From positions 4,898,001 to 4,962,000 of the forward strand of contig NC_087096.1 in the NCBI RefSeq assembly GCF_963855985.1: a stretch of 64,000 nucleotides of DNA, in the 5' to 3' direction. Source of the stretch: Ostrinia nubilalis. Lineage: Eukaryota > Arthropoda > Insecta > Lepidoptera > Crambidae. Both the position numbers and the translations under genes were made by a program. Positions within the stretch are counted from its first letter, which is position 1. Each line of letters opens with the position of its first letter. The notes beneath the pieces were generated by a model, which was given only the letters and a program-made list of their open reading frames with translations, had not been told where the DNA came from and made no database searches. This document shows positions 10,676 to 22,275 of this stretch, one piece after another.

Positions 10676-12311
10676 TATATTTACCTAAATAACGTCACTC
10701 GTACATTACATTGTGTCTCAGGTTCAACTTTTTTAACACGATTATTTAGATGCAGTGATTACATAATTTGGTCAAGCTAGCACAAAACATCTGCCGTGTT
10801 CTATATTAACTTAGCACTAGAAACTAAAACAGTAGGTAATTATACGATTGTGAATAACTTAATAAAAAAGTAAATATTTAATTAGCGGACTTAATTATGC
10901 GTTTAAAAGACATAAATAGGTAATACGCCATACGAATGGAAAGCTTCCAAGCCGAAAGAACTTCAAATTATGTTCTGTTAATTAAGAGGTTTAATGTTAA
11001 CGAATTCGAATGCTTTGAAACGGCAATTTAACTTCTCGGGATTATAAACTTTAAATTATATATTTTCACTTTTGGACGCTACCTTTCCAGGAGCTTACCC
11101 GAATTTGTTCTTTTGAAGGACTAATGTGGAAAATTACTTCTGGAACTGTACATTACACAGTCGTCGGCATTCAGAGACTACATTTTTGTTGCAATCTCGC
11201 ATGTATTAAAAGTGGCTAAGGTGCATAATAGTGTACCTTGTAGCATGATGAGTCGTCATCTGTACAGTGCAATACCTGAGTATACATTCCCGGTATTTTA
11301 TGATATTTGAAAATACTGAAAATGAGTCCGAAGAATTCTCAGAATCAGATGATAAAATGAACAGAAAATATTTATGCGTGCTTTCGGTAGAAGATTGGAT
11401 GAATATAGAAACAAAATGGTGGACTGTAAGTCTAATAAATTGACGTAATATTGTTGACGCTATCATCACACACAAGCGTTCAACCAATAAAGTGCGAAGA
11501 CTGCGTGGGACTTAATAAATAGTATCAAATCAAGCCAAGTTCTTTTTTTCACTCCGAAGAAATATGAGGCTATTTATAGGTAATGTTATCAATCGCTACA
11601 GTCACTATTCACTGATAAGTTACATTTTACAAATGACACAGTTTTAATTTTGTATTCACTTCACAGAAAAGAAGGAACTCCAAATAAAACCGGATCGAAG
11701 TGATTTCGGGATTAGAACTGTCACGTTTGTGATTTTGTCTTGAGGGGCTGATAATGATTGTTCGCTCGCGAGCTGAACATTCCTCGCGTGTTCCTTCATA
11801 ATTTATGCGTACCGCAAGCGCTCCATTTGCCTGTGCTTATGTTAATCTTTCTGTGCTATAGTTATTTCATTTTTAGCATTAAGAGATGCATCTCAAACTA
11901 ATTTGAAAATTATAAATAACTTGTCGTGGGTTCAATTCCCGCCTTAGGCATAGGCATTTCGAAAATTTCAAGTTATTTCTAATTTTCTGTGCTGTATTTA
12001 TTGCAATATTTTCTAAAATATAGAACGTAACATAGCTTTGTCCTTCTTCAATTTCTTTGGTCTAGTTTATAAAACTTTGACTCAAAAACTTCAAATAGTT
12101 TCAACACGGGTCCTAAAATAAAGCTAAGTAAACCAGAGACGACCGAGCATCTCTGACTGGATTTTATTGGCGGTTAAGATGTAGGTCTTACACAGTTGCA
12201 GGGGAATTCCCTTTATGACCATAGACACGATTAGAAGAAGATTGCGACCCGGATTATTATGGAGATGACGTCATTATCTTGCTACATTTTGTAGCGCCAT
12301 CTGTATTATCT
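10676..12311. other. Intergenic
   Basis: No gene recognised. A short acidic plus-strand frame near 11308-11440 (ENESEEFSESDD) recalls the N-termini of some transposases but is too short to name. The tRNA-like fragment at 11915 is the only classified item. Confidence 0.4.
11915..11985 (+). repeat. tRNA-derived fragment
   Basis: A B-box-like GGTTCAATTCC (11939-11949) followed by CGCCTTAGGCATAGGCATTT, the usual body of a moth SINE. Only about 70 bases are recognisable. Confidence 0.4.
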
Positions 12312-12544
12312 TCTATACTAATATTATAAATGCGAAAGTAACTCTGTCTGTCTGTCTGTCTGTCTCTCTTTCACGCCTAAACCACTGAACCGATTTTGAT
12401 GAAATTTGGCATAGAGATAGTTTGAGTCCCGGGAAAGTACATAGGATAGTTTTTATCCCAGTTATTGAAACAGGGACGCGAACGATAAAGTTTTTCTGTG
12501 ACAGACAAAATTCCACGCGGGCGAAACCGCGGGCGGGAAGCTAG
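12312..12544 (+). repeat. Short interspersed element, TC...CTAG type
   Basis: Full-length copy ending GCGGGCGGGAAGCTAG, with four CTGT units near the start. Open frames on either strand here recur in the other copies and are not genes. Confidence 0.75.
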
Positions 12545-13865
12545 TAGATATAAAATGAAGGAATTCTTTGAAAGTGTGCTGAAGGTATTCGATATTTTTA
12601 ATAATGACACCTCAATCTTTTTTTATGTCTGCCTGAGAAAATGTAGGTCTGTTACAGAAAGACATTATAACGTTTTCTAAGATCAGAAGCACTTTACTTC
12701 CAAGGTTACATTTCAAAAAATATAATTTCCTTAACTTAATGTAAATGAAAACCGAAAGCTTCAGCGTGATGGCGCAACAAGCAAATTCAGAGGTATTTCA
12801 GTACTTTTGACAAGTAGTGACTATTTTTTTTTCTTGAATATTTTAAATAGAACGCATTTATTTATTATTATTATTTCCGGTTTACACTTTTGTGTCTCAG
12901 CTCATGGCTGGTATCAGAGGAAAACACGGACCTAAGCCAAGTGCAATCCCGATTAAATATTCGTGCCTAATTTAAATCATTCTGTTGCTGCGTTTGTGCT
13001 GGTGGTATCTGTGTCAATTGGCTAGGGGTTTCGTGAATTTGTAAAATTTTTCTGACTATTCTGCAGGTGTTCAGGATAACTATTATTATTATGCGACTTA
13101 TGAGCATTGCCAAACTTTTCTATTTTAGTTTTTCATTTTCATCTGTTATCATTACAATGCTGCTGTATATTTTAGACCTTCTTGCATCTCTGTACATACT
13201 GTTTCAACGAACCAAAAAGGTCTGCACAATATAAGACAAATGGCACCGCCCTCCAAGGGCCTGTTCCTTTGGTGATAGCATACCTATTTTATGTGCCTTT
13301 GTACGTATAACAGAGGCATCTTATGTATAAATAAATAAAAATAAATAAAAAATGTATTTATTGCCTTCGAACCATTTTCTTTTTAGTGAGTGAGTGCTAT
13401 TGGAATGCACTTGCAATTGGAGCTAGTGGAGTACTCCAATTGCAAGGCAGTGATTGATATTATAACTGTATGATTGTTTAAGTTTTGTTAAAATCTTTTA
13501 GACTGCTAACAATATATGATACGTAGACTTTAAAGCTTTTTGTTGTGTCTTCTTTACTGGTAATTTCTTCGAGATTATAGGGGTTTATTTTTAACAAGCG
13601 TTTGACATAGGTACAGGTAGTTAGACTTACAACTAATAAGTATACTCAGTATACGTTGTAAGGAGAGATCCTTGCAACATGTATAGTGGTAATAGGTGCG
13701 GTTTTGGAACAAAAAATAGTTTGAGGTGCTTTCGACTCTACGTACGTATTTGGTCTGTGCCTACTTCATTTGGGAATAGGTACATGTTTGTGAAGGAAAT
13801 TGCCGATTGTTAGATGAAAACTTGATTACGTAATGACTTGAAAGCCAGCCGTTTATAGAACACAT
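12545..13865. other. Intergenic
   Basis: Only the LINE tail at 13236-13360 is classified. A local inverted pair around CTCCAATTGCAA (13412-13445) is seen. Confidence 0.4.
13236..13360 (+). repeat. LINE 3' UTR with AAATAAATAAA tail
   Basis: CACCGCCCTCCAAGGGCCTG, GTGCCTTTGTACGTATAACA and GAGGCATCTTATGTATAAAT lead into a TAAATAAATAAAA tail, typical of a truncated LINE end. Confidence 0.5.
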
Positions 13866-14242
13866 TTATGGTATCTGGATCTGAAACGTGGTCGCTTACT
13901 ATGGGCCTCATAAGAAGGCTCAAGATCACGCGATGGAGCGGGCTATGTTCGGAGTTTCCCTGCGTGATCGAATCAGAAATGAGGAGATACACAGGAGAAC
14001 CAAAGTGACCGACATAGCTCGCAGAATTGCTAAAATTAAATGGCAATGGGCAGGGCACATAGCTCGTAGAGCTGATGGCCATTGGGGCTTAAAAGTTATC
14101 GTGTGGCAACCACGGGCCGGAAGACGTGTAGGTACGTAGCGTGGTCAGGCCTCCTACTAGATGAACCGACCGGTCGTTATGGAAAACCTTGGGGGAGGCC
14201 TTTGTCCAGCAGTGGACGTCATTTGGCTGAAAGGAACGAACG
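13866..14242 (+). pseudogene. RTE-like LINE C-terminal fragment
   Basis: Starts at GSETWSLTMG and continues through SLRDRIRNEEIHRRTKVTDI and KIKWQWAGHIARR to the QQW end block and a GGAACGAACG tail. There is a frame change near 13930 and another in the second half, so it is dead. 5'-truncated. Confidence 0.75.
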
Positions 14243-14908
14243 TTATGCTATGCATAATTTATCCGAATTATTACGTCTAGCCATCGTGGAAAATTTAGGT
14301 CCAGTCCTACATTATGCCTTTGGTAAATTAGAGAGGGACGTGTTCCTCCTTAGGAGAAAACATGACACGATGATGTTGATGATCCAAATTAAATACAAAC
14401 GAAGCATAATAAATATTATCATTTTTTTTATAAACATTTAATAAAGTTTACCTTTATAGCTCTTTCGTAAGTCAATATTTATTCAGCCTGAAAAATACTA
14501 AAAACATGTTTGGTATATCGTTCACAACAAAGAATATAATAAACGAAAAAACATACACTTTAATCGTTACAAACCTACTTACTGTATTTGAATAATACAA
14601 AGCAAAATACAGTTTGTTTATCGGTAATTCAACTGCGCACAAATTCTAGGAACAGGATAAATACTTTGTATTTTTCAAAAAAATACCAAGACTGTGTTAG
14701 ATCTTAATAAAAATACGAGTAAGAATATTTATTTCCATATTTATGACGTCCAAAATCTAAGTACCTACCTAACAGGTACTAAATTGTTTCCAGAAAACGA
14801 AATTTACTTTGTCACAGATCGTCATAAATTATAGCCCAATATGTTATTCTGGGTAATAAACAATAATACTGAAAAGTTTTATCAAAATCTGTTCGGTAGT
14901 TTTTGCGT
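14243..14908. other. Intergenic flank of the BEL/Pao element
   Basis: AT-rich. The last bases (ATCAAAATCTGTTCGGTAGT at 14881-14900) are the core of a common moth interspersed repeat, so the retrotransposon landed in an older repeat. Confidence 0.4.
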
Positions 14909-15142
14909 TGTTCGCGCCTTGCAGACGCGATGGAATTTTATAAATAAAACTCGGAAACTGCTTATTTCGTTGTATTCTTGAGACGTTACAATTTTGATGT
15001 TGTTCGATCGGAATCCAAAAGAGAAGTGATTTTATACAATGGTTCTCAACATAAAGTATTGACTGACAAAAGTTATGTGACATTTACATTAGAAGTAGAT
15101 TTTGCTATTAGAATATGACGAGGCGCGAGTAGGGCCGCAACA
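14909..15142 (-). repeat. 3' LTR of the BEL/Pao element
   Basis: Near-identical to 18881-19108, with a 6-base length difference caused mainly by a short indel near 15040. It is preceded, on the minus strand, by a G-rich polypurine tract. Confidence 0.88.
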
Positions 15143-15156
15143 TACTCCCCCCGGTT
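15143..15156 (-). other. Polypurine tract of the BEL/Pao element
   Basis: The minus strand reads AACCGGGGGGAGTA directly before the 3' LTR, the usual place for second-strand priming. Confidence 0.6.
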
Positions 15157-15990
15157 GAAGGCTCCAGCTCTTCAACTCTCGAAGTCTTCATCGCTGAGCA
15201 GCGGGCAGAGCCGCACTAAGGGCCGTCGGTAGCTGCCGGAGGTGGTCTTCACGTCAGCAACACGGACAATACCATCAGGGCCGGGATGCAATTTGGTTAC
15301 TCGCCCAGCACGTCAACAGAGAGGTGGGAGAGATTCCTCGTGAAGTAGAATCTCGTGTAGAGTCTCCTTTCTTTATCTTGCTCTTGCTTTGTCTACATTT
15401 TGTTCTGACTTGCAATTTGGTTAAAATTTCTAACTTCTTCTCCAAAAATGTTGTAGTTTTTCCAACCGAGCGTAGCGCTGGAGTCGTTTTTCATCATCAG
15501 CCTCCAGAGATGGTGACGGCAGCGCATTCAGTGGTCTTTCTGGTTAAGAAGTGCCCTGGGGAAAGGAAAAGGGAATTGTCAAGGGATGAAGTTAAAGGAC
15601 ACAAGGGAAGGCCATTTAGTATAGCTTCCACTTGTGCAAAGTGTTGATTGAAATTTTCTAAAAAGTTAAATGAGACGTGTCTATTACACGTCTTAAATGA
15701 TATTTGGCCGATTTGACACCAGCTTCCCAGATGCCACCAAAGTGAGGGGCGTGAGATGTTGTGAATACAAAAATTTTGTGCTTTCTTGAGCAGCAAAATC
15801 AGAAAGAAAAAATATTTAAATAGGTATGTAATAAAATGTAAAATTATGTAATTTTTATCATTTAAGTAAGAATATTTCGGCTGGCTGACCTCAGCGGGGA
15901 ATAAAATATTGTGAGTTAACTCAATTACAGCTGCCAAATGAATACACTTGTATCTAAAATAAATATGAATAAACAAAAGTAACATTTCGA
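15147..15990 (-). pseudogene. Remnant of BEL/Pao integrase and Pol C-terminus
   Basis: Between the gag-protease frame and the 3' LTR the minus strand still shows pieces of the integrase end of pol in shifting frames: KCIHLAAVIELT near 15940 (integrase core), HFGGIWEAGVKSAKYHL near 15745-15695, FAQVEAILNGLPLCPLTS near 15640-15590, and the C-terminal HPGPDGIVRVADV block near 15290-15250. At least one frameshift separates them, and a foreign or scrambled stretch lies around 15760-15900. The reverse transcriptase and RNase H are missing altogether. Confidence 0.8.
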
Positions 15991-16225
15991 CAAGCGAGCA
16001 TCGCGTCCCCTACGATTTGCAACACTCACTTTAGATATGAATGTTGTACCTTGCACGCGTCGGCACCGAACGCACTGGCGCACAGTGCTCCGGGAGACAA
16101 GTCTGCCTTTTGTTGGCCAGATCGTTATCTCACTGCCACTAGGAGAATGTGCGAGCTAGCATGCACAATATTACGAATGCTCTCAAATGTAAAATTAGAT
16201 AAATAATGTGATTAATTAATTTAAT
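15991..16225. other. Junction segment of the pol deletion
   Basis: 235 bases between the integrase remnant and the gag stop. No BEL/Pao domain or other recognised feature; this is where the deleted reverse transcriptase region would begin. Confidence 0.4.
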
Positions 16226-18196
16226 TTAATTGAATTTTGATAAAGAACATGATAAATTAATAATTGAGTTATTTTTATAGATTATAGATTGATTGCACTG
16301 TAGTTGATTGCCTATGCATAAATTAATAGAACCGCCAATTAACCAGCCAAACTTAGAGTTTTGAAGTTTCGGTTTATTTTTCCCTAATGATTTTTGTTCA
16401 CATATTAGAACATCCCAAAATAGATCTGCGCCTATTAAAAGATCGATAGGGCCTGGCTGATTAAAATCAGGGTCTGCCAATTTAATATTTTTTGGAAATT
16501 TTAATTGATTTAAATTGATTGGAGACTTTGGAAGAACTCCTGTGAGCTCGTCAAGAACAAAGCAATTTAGATTTGTTTGGTAATTATGACGAGTGGATTT
16601 TAGTTTAACAACACAGCTTTCATTGACTGAGCTTGAGTTGTTTCCAATTCCAATGACATTGATGGAAGTTGGATTAGAATTTAATGATAATTTTTGTTGC
16701 AATGATTTTGTAATGAAAGATGACTGACTGCCTGAATCCAATAAGGCTCGAACTAAAGTTGCCTTTTTTGTTATTGGATTCGCGACTTCTATTAGGGCAG
16801 TAGTCAGAATAACATGTGTATTTTCTTCTTTAGAGAAGTTGACAATGGATTCCGATGGTTGTATTTGAGCATTGTTGGCTTTAGTGGCATCAACTGAATG
16901 CAATAGTGTGTTATGTCGCTCGTTACACTGCCTACATGGACCCATACGACACTCGCGGGCCGGGTGTCCTTGACGTAAACAGTTTGAACATAATTTATAT
17001 TTAGAAACGTCTACTAACCTATCCTGTATTGATTTTGATTTAAAAATTGAACAATCGTATATTTTATGATTTTTGTTGCAAATAATACAGACGTGTGAAT
17101 TATTATTATTGGAATTTAAAGTTGCACTATGTGAATTTGTTTGAAATGATGATTTATTGCTATTAAAATTTGAATTTTGATTTGATTTTACGTAATTATT
17201 TGTGTTATTAGAATTATTATTATATTGATTACGACTAGTAGATTCTAATATGTGTGCCCGGTCAATTAAAAACTGCTTAAATTGTTCTAAGGTGGGAACA
17301 TCTCCTAAATTGCTACGTTGTTCTTCCCACTTTATGAGAGTATGGTTGTGAAGTTTAGAGCAAATGAAAAATATAATTAATGTGTCCCAGTGCTCTGTGG
17401 GCTGACCTAGGTTGGCTAGGGCACGCAAGTTTTTGGTGACATGATCTACTACAAATCGTAGGGAACTTTCAGTTTCGCGTGTCGACTGTTGCAAATTATA
17501 CAATGATTTAAGATGATGATTAATGAGTAGTCTTTTGTCATTATAACGCTGGTAAATTAATTGCCAAGCATCACTATAATTGGCAGAAGACACCTCAATA
17601 TTTGAAATAACACGAGCTGCATCTCCCTCTAAATAGGAAATCAAATAGTGAAACTTTTGAATAGATGACAAGCGTTCATTGTTATGAATTAAATTAGTGA
17701 AAGTGTCGCGGAACTCCAACCAGCGGAAATATGATCCGTCAAATTTGGCTATTTGGATTTGAGGTAGGCGAACACTAGAATCTGCGTCAAAAGATTGAGC
17801 CTCTAAAAATAAAGATTCGCGGCGTTTTTTGTCTTGACTTACTAACTTCGACTCATTTTGTTCATCTAAGAAACTCTTTGCCATAGCTATGCACAAAATA
17901 AAGTCTTGCTCAATGCGTTCACGCTCGTCCATCTCAAAATCCAAATTTTCAGAATTTATTAATTCGATCTGAGTTTGCAGCTCGTCGTATTTGGCTAACT
18001 GACCCTCGAACTTGCTGAGTTTAAGTGACAACTCAGCAATCTCAATGGTCGTCAGCGAGGGCTGCTTTGTAATTTTATTTATGTAGTTTTTAAATCTAGT
18101 AATTTGCCCTTTGATTGAACTACGTTTCACTAATAAATCTTTCGACATCGAATGCCTCGATACCAAATGCGGTGATAAAGTAGCTGGATCAGTCAT
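16226..18196 (-). CDS. BEL/Pao Gag-protease polyprotein, pol absent
   Basis: Open for 656 residues. In order: an N-terminal coiled-coil-like region (1-110); a Pao/BEL gag domain of the DUF1759 type (about 150-235, with FDGSYFRWLEFRDTF); an Asn/Ser-rich linker (about 320-365); CCHC-like zinc knuckles (CIICNKNH near 367, then CSNCLRQGHPAREC and CRQCNERHN to about 430); and a retropepsin with the LLDSGSQSSFI active site near 482 and a second protease motif (LIGADLFW) near 590. The frame ends just where the reverse transcriptase should begin, so the protein is a gag-protease only. A complete element would continue for another thousand or so residues. The upstream gap to the primer binding site (18197-18860) is leader. 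The family is sure; activity is unknown. Confidence 0.9.
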   Translation of the reverse strand: MTDPATLSPHLVSRHSMSKDLLVKRSSIKGQITRFKNYINKITKQPSLTTIEIAELSLKLSKFEGQLAKYDELQTQIELINSENLDFEMDERERIEQDFILCIAMAKSFLDEQNESKLVSQDKKRRESLFLEAQSFDADSSVRLPQIQIAKFDGSYFRWLEFRDTFTNLIHNNERLSSIQKFHYLISYLEGDAARVISNIEVSSANYSDAWQLIYQRYNDKRLLINHHLKSLYNLQQSTRETESSLRFVVDHVTKNLRALANLGQPTEHWDTLIIFFICSKLHNHTLIKWEEQRSNLGDVPTLEQFKQFLIDRAHILESTSRNQYNNNSNNTNNYVKSNQNSNFNSNKSSFQTNSHSATLNSNNNNSHVCIICNKNHKIYDCSIFKSKSIQDRLVDVSKYKLCSNCLRQGHPARECRMGPCRQCNERHNTLLHSVDATKANNAQIQPSESIVNFSKEENTHVILTTALIEVANPITKKATLVRALLDSGSQSSFITKSLQQKLSLNSNPTSINVIGIGNNSSSVNESCVVKLKSTRHNYQTNLNCFVLDELTGVLPKSPINLNQLKFPKNIKLADPDFNQPGPIDLLIGADLFWDVLICEQKSLGKNKPKLQNSKFGWLIGGSINLCIGNQLQCNQSIIYKNNSIINLSCSLSKFN

Positions 18197-18860
18197 TATT
18201 TCTTATTAAAATGTCAAATTACTAATAAAATACTGTTTTGAAATGTAAATTGTAGTATTGAAATGCGTTTAATTAATAAATTATAGAATGTTTAAAGAAT
18301 TTACACGATAAAAAATATGCGAGGTAGTTCAAATCAAAATTACAAAGCCGCGCCTCAGTTAGAAAGACACAAATTTATAATAAAAAGAATACGTATCTCA
18401 CGCCCTCAGCCCCGACGGCAGCTAGGAAGCCGGTGATGACGCGTTGAATCAGCTGATGTCCCGTTAGCCGGCTCGTTGAGGTCGGCCGCTGGCACAACTG
18501 AAATATTCGGCAAAAATACTAAAAACCGGGAAACTACTGGCGCGATACGTTATTACAATTAGGATTTGGCTTTAATTACTTGAAAATAAGAGAAATTGCA
18601 ATGATTTGATGATATTTTGAATGATAAATAAAAATTATGGGGTAGACACAATTTGCACAAGTGAAAGTTTTTACTAAATTGGATAGGATTTCGGAAATAA
18701 AAAAGGTTTAGGAGTGGTTTAACAGTGTTGGGATGATGTAAGGAAGGAATAATCAGGGCACTTATCTGAAATCCAGGCCGCGAGGTGAAACTTTTGCTGC
18801 GTCACTGCTCGGCTGACTCCAGGTGTCCTTGGCTTAATCTTCCAGATTGTCCGAAATTGC

Positions 18861-18879
18861 AGTCCTGTCACGGTCGCCA
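18861..18879 (-). other. Primer binding site (tRNA-Arg type) of the BEL/Pao element
   Basis: One base inside the 5' LTR the minus strand reads TGGCGACCGTGACAGGACT. Its complement ends in CCA and matches, from memory, the 3' end of an insect arginine tRNA over about 19 bases. This fixes the orientation of the element. Confidence 0.75.
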
Positions 18880-18880
18880 A

Positions 18881-19108
18881 TGTTCGCGCCTTGCAGACGC
18901 GATGGAATTTTATAAATAAAACTCGGAAACTGCTTATTTCGTTGTATTCTTGAGACGTTACAATTTCGATGTTGTTCGATCGGAATCCAAAAGAGAAGTG
19001 ATTTTATACAATGTTTAACTCAATAGACTGACAAAAAGTTATGTGATGATTACATTAAAAGTAGATTTTGCTATTAGAATATGATGAGGCGCGAGTAGGG
19101 CCGCAACA
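18881..19108 (-). repeat. 5' LTR of the BEL/Pao element
   Basis: Direct-repeat partner of 14909-15142. On the plus strand it begins TGTTCGCGCCTTGCAGACGC and ends GGCCGCAACA. It is the upstream LTR because the gag frame is on the minus strand. Confidence 0.88.
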
Positions 19109-19196
19109 TCGAGGAACGGTACTTCGATTGTGGTGAACCCATATAATATTTTTTGCTTACCTACGGCCATGCCACATTTTAAACTGAGGTGTAGAG

Positions 19197-19565
19197 TAGG
19201 GATGTTATGGATATGTAGTTTCGGTCATGGATACGGTTACGGATATAGGAATAATATTATACCGGTTTCGGTTACGGTTACGGATATTTTTTTATTTTGG
19301 ATATCCGAAAGTTTCGGTTACGGTTACGGATATCTGTGCTTTAGAATGCAGTTTGCAATAGTTGTCAAACACGGTTCATTCATGGCCGCACACTTTACAT
19401 CGAATAAAATGTAATAAAAAAATAAAATTTGATACTAGATGGCATCATAAAGGTAAATCAGGCTGTTATGCCTTTACATTATAATTTTATACAAAAATCA
19501 ATTTAAACTGCCTACATCCGAAACTTTTGAATCGGTTACGGTTACGGATATCCATAACATCCCTG
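19197..19565. mobile_element. hAT-type MITE with 8-bp target duplication
   Basis: 369 bp flanked by a perfect 8-bp direct repeat GTGTAGAG (19189-19196 and 19566-19573). Terminal inverted repeats: TAGGGATGTTATGGATAT on the left, and CAGGGATGTTATGGATAT when the right end is read in reverse. The motif TACGGTTACGGATAT recurs several times just inside the ends. Size, 8-bp duplication and end sequence all fit hAT. No transposase. Confidence 0.85.
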
Positions 19566-19705
19566 GTGTAGAGTCCTAGCTCTTAGAAACCTGGCTCTAC
19601 ATAACTTTTTACACAATGTCGAGCCGTACGGTTTATCTTGGCAACAATACATTAAATGTTTTTGGTGTATTAGTATTCTTTACACACAAATAAGAGACCA
19701 TGTAC

Positions 19706-19891
19706 AGGAAAGCGCAGCATAGGAACTCCACCCACAAGGTGGACCGATGATCTCATAATAGGTAGAAGGAAGACGCTGGATGCAGGCCACTGCCAACCGC
19801 CAACCGCTGTCATCATGGAAGTCATTGGGGGAGGCCTATGTTCAGCAGTGGTCGTCCTATGGCTGAAATGATGATGATGATGATAAACATA
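19706..19891 (+). repeat. RTE-like LINE 3' end with ATGATG tail
   Basis: Begins at the CCACCCACAAGGTGGACCGA block and ends CAGCAGTGGTCGTCCTATGG plus ATGATG repeats; frames are broken. Confidence 0.7.
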
Positions 19892-20193
19892 TAATAAGGT
19901 TTGTGTAGTTGTGATTATGTGCTATTGCGCAACAAAGTTACATAAAGCCTGATGCATGGACAACTGTTACATAAATAACTAACTGCTTTATAGCCTCCGT
20001 CCGTGGTAAAGAGAGCAATAAACTGCTGCGTTCTTGTTCAAAGTGCAAACAAAATGTCTCTTTCTAAATTTACATGGAGTCGTGAATTTCACGAATGAGC
20101 TCTGTGTTCATTGCGCAGAATATGGTATGCGAATGTAGTTACTAGAAGCGTTAGTTACTTTATGAGTTTGCTCTTAATTGCTTGTCACATTAA

Positions 20194-20432
20194 AGTCTGG
20201 TGTTTCTTTGCGAGATCGAATCAGAAATGAGGAGATCCGTAAACGAACGTACGAAAAACGCAGTGTGAGACGTCCACCTACAAGGTGGACCGAAAACATC
20301 GTAAAGGTAGCAGGGAAGCGCTGGACGCAGGCCGCTACCAATCGATCAACATGGAAAGCATTGGGGGAGGCCTATGTTCAGCAGTGGACGTCCTATGGCT
20401 GAAATGATGATGATGATGATGATTTAAGTCAA
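20194..20432 (+). pseudogene. RTE-like LINE 3' end with ATGATG tail
   Basis: A 74-residue frame carries SLRDRIRNEEIRKRT, then joins directly to RRPPTRWTENIVKVAGKRW and the QQWTSYG terminus: the central HIARR block is deleted in frame. Tail (ATG)n at 20402-20422. Confidence 0.72.
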
Positions 20433-21917
20433 ATATAATGAAAGCAGCAAGTTACTGGTATATTATATCATAATGTTATGTAGTTGTAATGTGCCTCTTT
20501 TTCAGTAATATCAAAATACATAAGTTATTGTGTGAAAAGAAATCGGATTCTTACTACTTACCTACTTTCGCAAGACTATGGAGATAGATATTTTACTAAC
20601 ACCTAACTAATGAGTGGATGGATGTTTATTCTTTTGCACGTTGATTAAACATTACAATTGGATAAAATAATAATAACATAAGAACAAAGTTTTTTGAGTT
20701 AGTACTCTGTTGATTTTCTTTTGCATGTTTATTTAATTTTAGATAAGTTACTTTTTATCGACATAGGAGGACGAAGTCGTCCGCATTTTTTATAATTATG
20801 AAGCTTTTTTACTTCTTCTATCTATAATATAAAAATTAGGAGTCAAAGATAAAAGATACTTCTCTTTTATCCCCTAGTATACCCTTGAATCCAATCAAAT
20901 TGCCAATTTTATGCCATTGTGCGATAGAATCCATTATGCTCAGTCAGTCCATCTGGGTAATACCTATCGGCTCCAAACAAGGCCAATGCTATCAACCTAA
21001 CACCGCCATTCATTGCAACTGCAGACCCCAAGCTGCAAGACAATTACCCGTATTCAAGGGTATTCAACTATTCAGCCTTTGGTGTGGGTCAGTCGTAAAT
21101 TAAGTCAGTACGAGGCTCTGGGATGAGATCTTGGAAGTTGGATGAGTAAAGACTGGACAGAAGGGTCAAAGTTAACACAGTTTTGTTTTGTGCCTAAAAC
21201 CTGGAAGATAACTTTGTCAAGAGTATCCGCAAAGGTATGAAGTAATTTGGTTAAAACTCTGAAGAAAGTCTCGGTTAAACATTTTGTACTAGATTCAGAT
21301 GTAGAACCGTTAAAGTGAAGTTCGAACTATAGATTCTAGATTCTCTGGGTACAGTAATCAATAAACCCAGATTCCACAGCAGTTTCTATGTATTTTAGTA
21401 AACGTTTACGTTAAGTGTACATTAAATGTATGACAAATTGTACAGCGCCCCTAGCGGCTAATTTAAAGAATTAAAATCTTCATAGATTTTTTTGACGCAC
21501 TCATTAGCGTACACACCTAACGTACACTCATGGTAAGCACACAGAACGCACGTACTACTCGCAAAGTTAGCAAAAACTTACCTACTTAATAATTAAGTAG
21601 GGTAGCACAGGTTGTAACTACAACATTTGTTTCAACAAATTATTCAGGAATCCATTGTTATAAATACATTATTTTGTCTGTGAATTGTCCCTTGAAAACA
21701 ATAAGAGCTTAATTATTTAAGTAGTTAACTGAGAGAGCTTACGTTTCTAAGACTTCAAGATTTCCTAGAAATCTAGTCTTAATTGGAATTACGAATCTCC
21801 TAAAATACTTTACTTACAAATAGCGACACTCTAAATTGGCTTAGTAAATCAATGAACTTCTCAGCATTTCCAAGTTACCTGCTTTAAATTAAGATTGTTA
21901 TTTTGCTTTTATACGAG
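20433..21917. other. Intergenic
   Basis: A segment of more balanced composition at 20885-21103 (CTTGGGGTCTGCAGTTGCAA on the minus strand) looks like a repeat I cannot name. The rest is AT-rich without coding signal. Confidence 0.35.
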
Positions 21918-22275
21918 ACTAGCGGCCGCCCGCGACTTCGTACGCGTGGACCCTATTTCACCCCGTCAAGGGGTGGAGTTTCGTTAAATTCGTTCTTAGT
22001 AAGTGTCTACACCCTATAATAAAGCTGTGAAATTTAAAGTTTGTAGGTGTTATAGTTTCTGAGATTTCGTAAGTATTTTTTAAGATGACTAGCGGTCGCC
22101 CACGACTTCGTACGCGTAGATCCCGTTTTACCCCCTTAGGGGTTGAATTTTGGAAATACCTACGCTCTAAAAGAAACCCCCATGCAAAATCTGAGACTAG
22201 CACTTCTAGTTTGTGAGATTTCGTGATGAGTGAGTTAGTCAATTTGTGTGATCTGTCGCTTTTATAGATATAGAT
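21918..22275 (-). repeat. Two adjacent short interspersed elements
   Basis: Two reverse-strand copies in a row: CTAGCGGCCGCCCGCGACTT at 21919 and CTAGCGGTCGCCCACGACTT at 22089, each followed by ACGCGTGGA/ACGCGTAGA and a CCCC..GGGG block. The second appears to have landed in, or duplicated with, the first. Confidence 0.6.

Larger units (their letters stand above)
14909..19108 (-). mobile_element. BEL/Pao LTR retrotransposon, internally deleted (gag-protease kept)
   Basis: A 4.2 kb element on the minus strand. Both LTRs, the primer binding site, a polypurine tract, a long gag-protease frame and the tail of pol are visible, but the reverse transcriptase and RNase H region is missing. The LTRs (234 and 228 bp) begin TG and end CA and differ at a modest number of positions plus small indels. 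No matching target duplication is seen at the ends (TGCGT against TCGAG), so one end may be altered or recombined. The left flank is itself part of an older repeat. Confidence 0.9.

Noticed and set aside
14082..14441. 119-residue frame MGLKSYRVATTGRK
   Set aside because: A shifted frame of the broken RTE-like fragment running into AT-rich flank.
15324..15647. 107-residue plus-strand frame inside the retrotransposon
   Set aside because: Antisense to the integrase remnant.
14904..19113. Target-site duplication of the BEL/Pao element
   Set aside because: The five bases on each side (TGCGT and TCGAG) do not match, so none is claimed.
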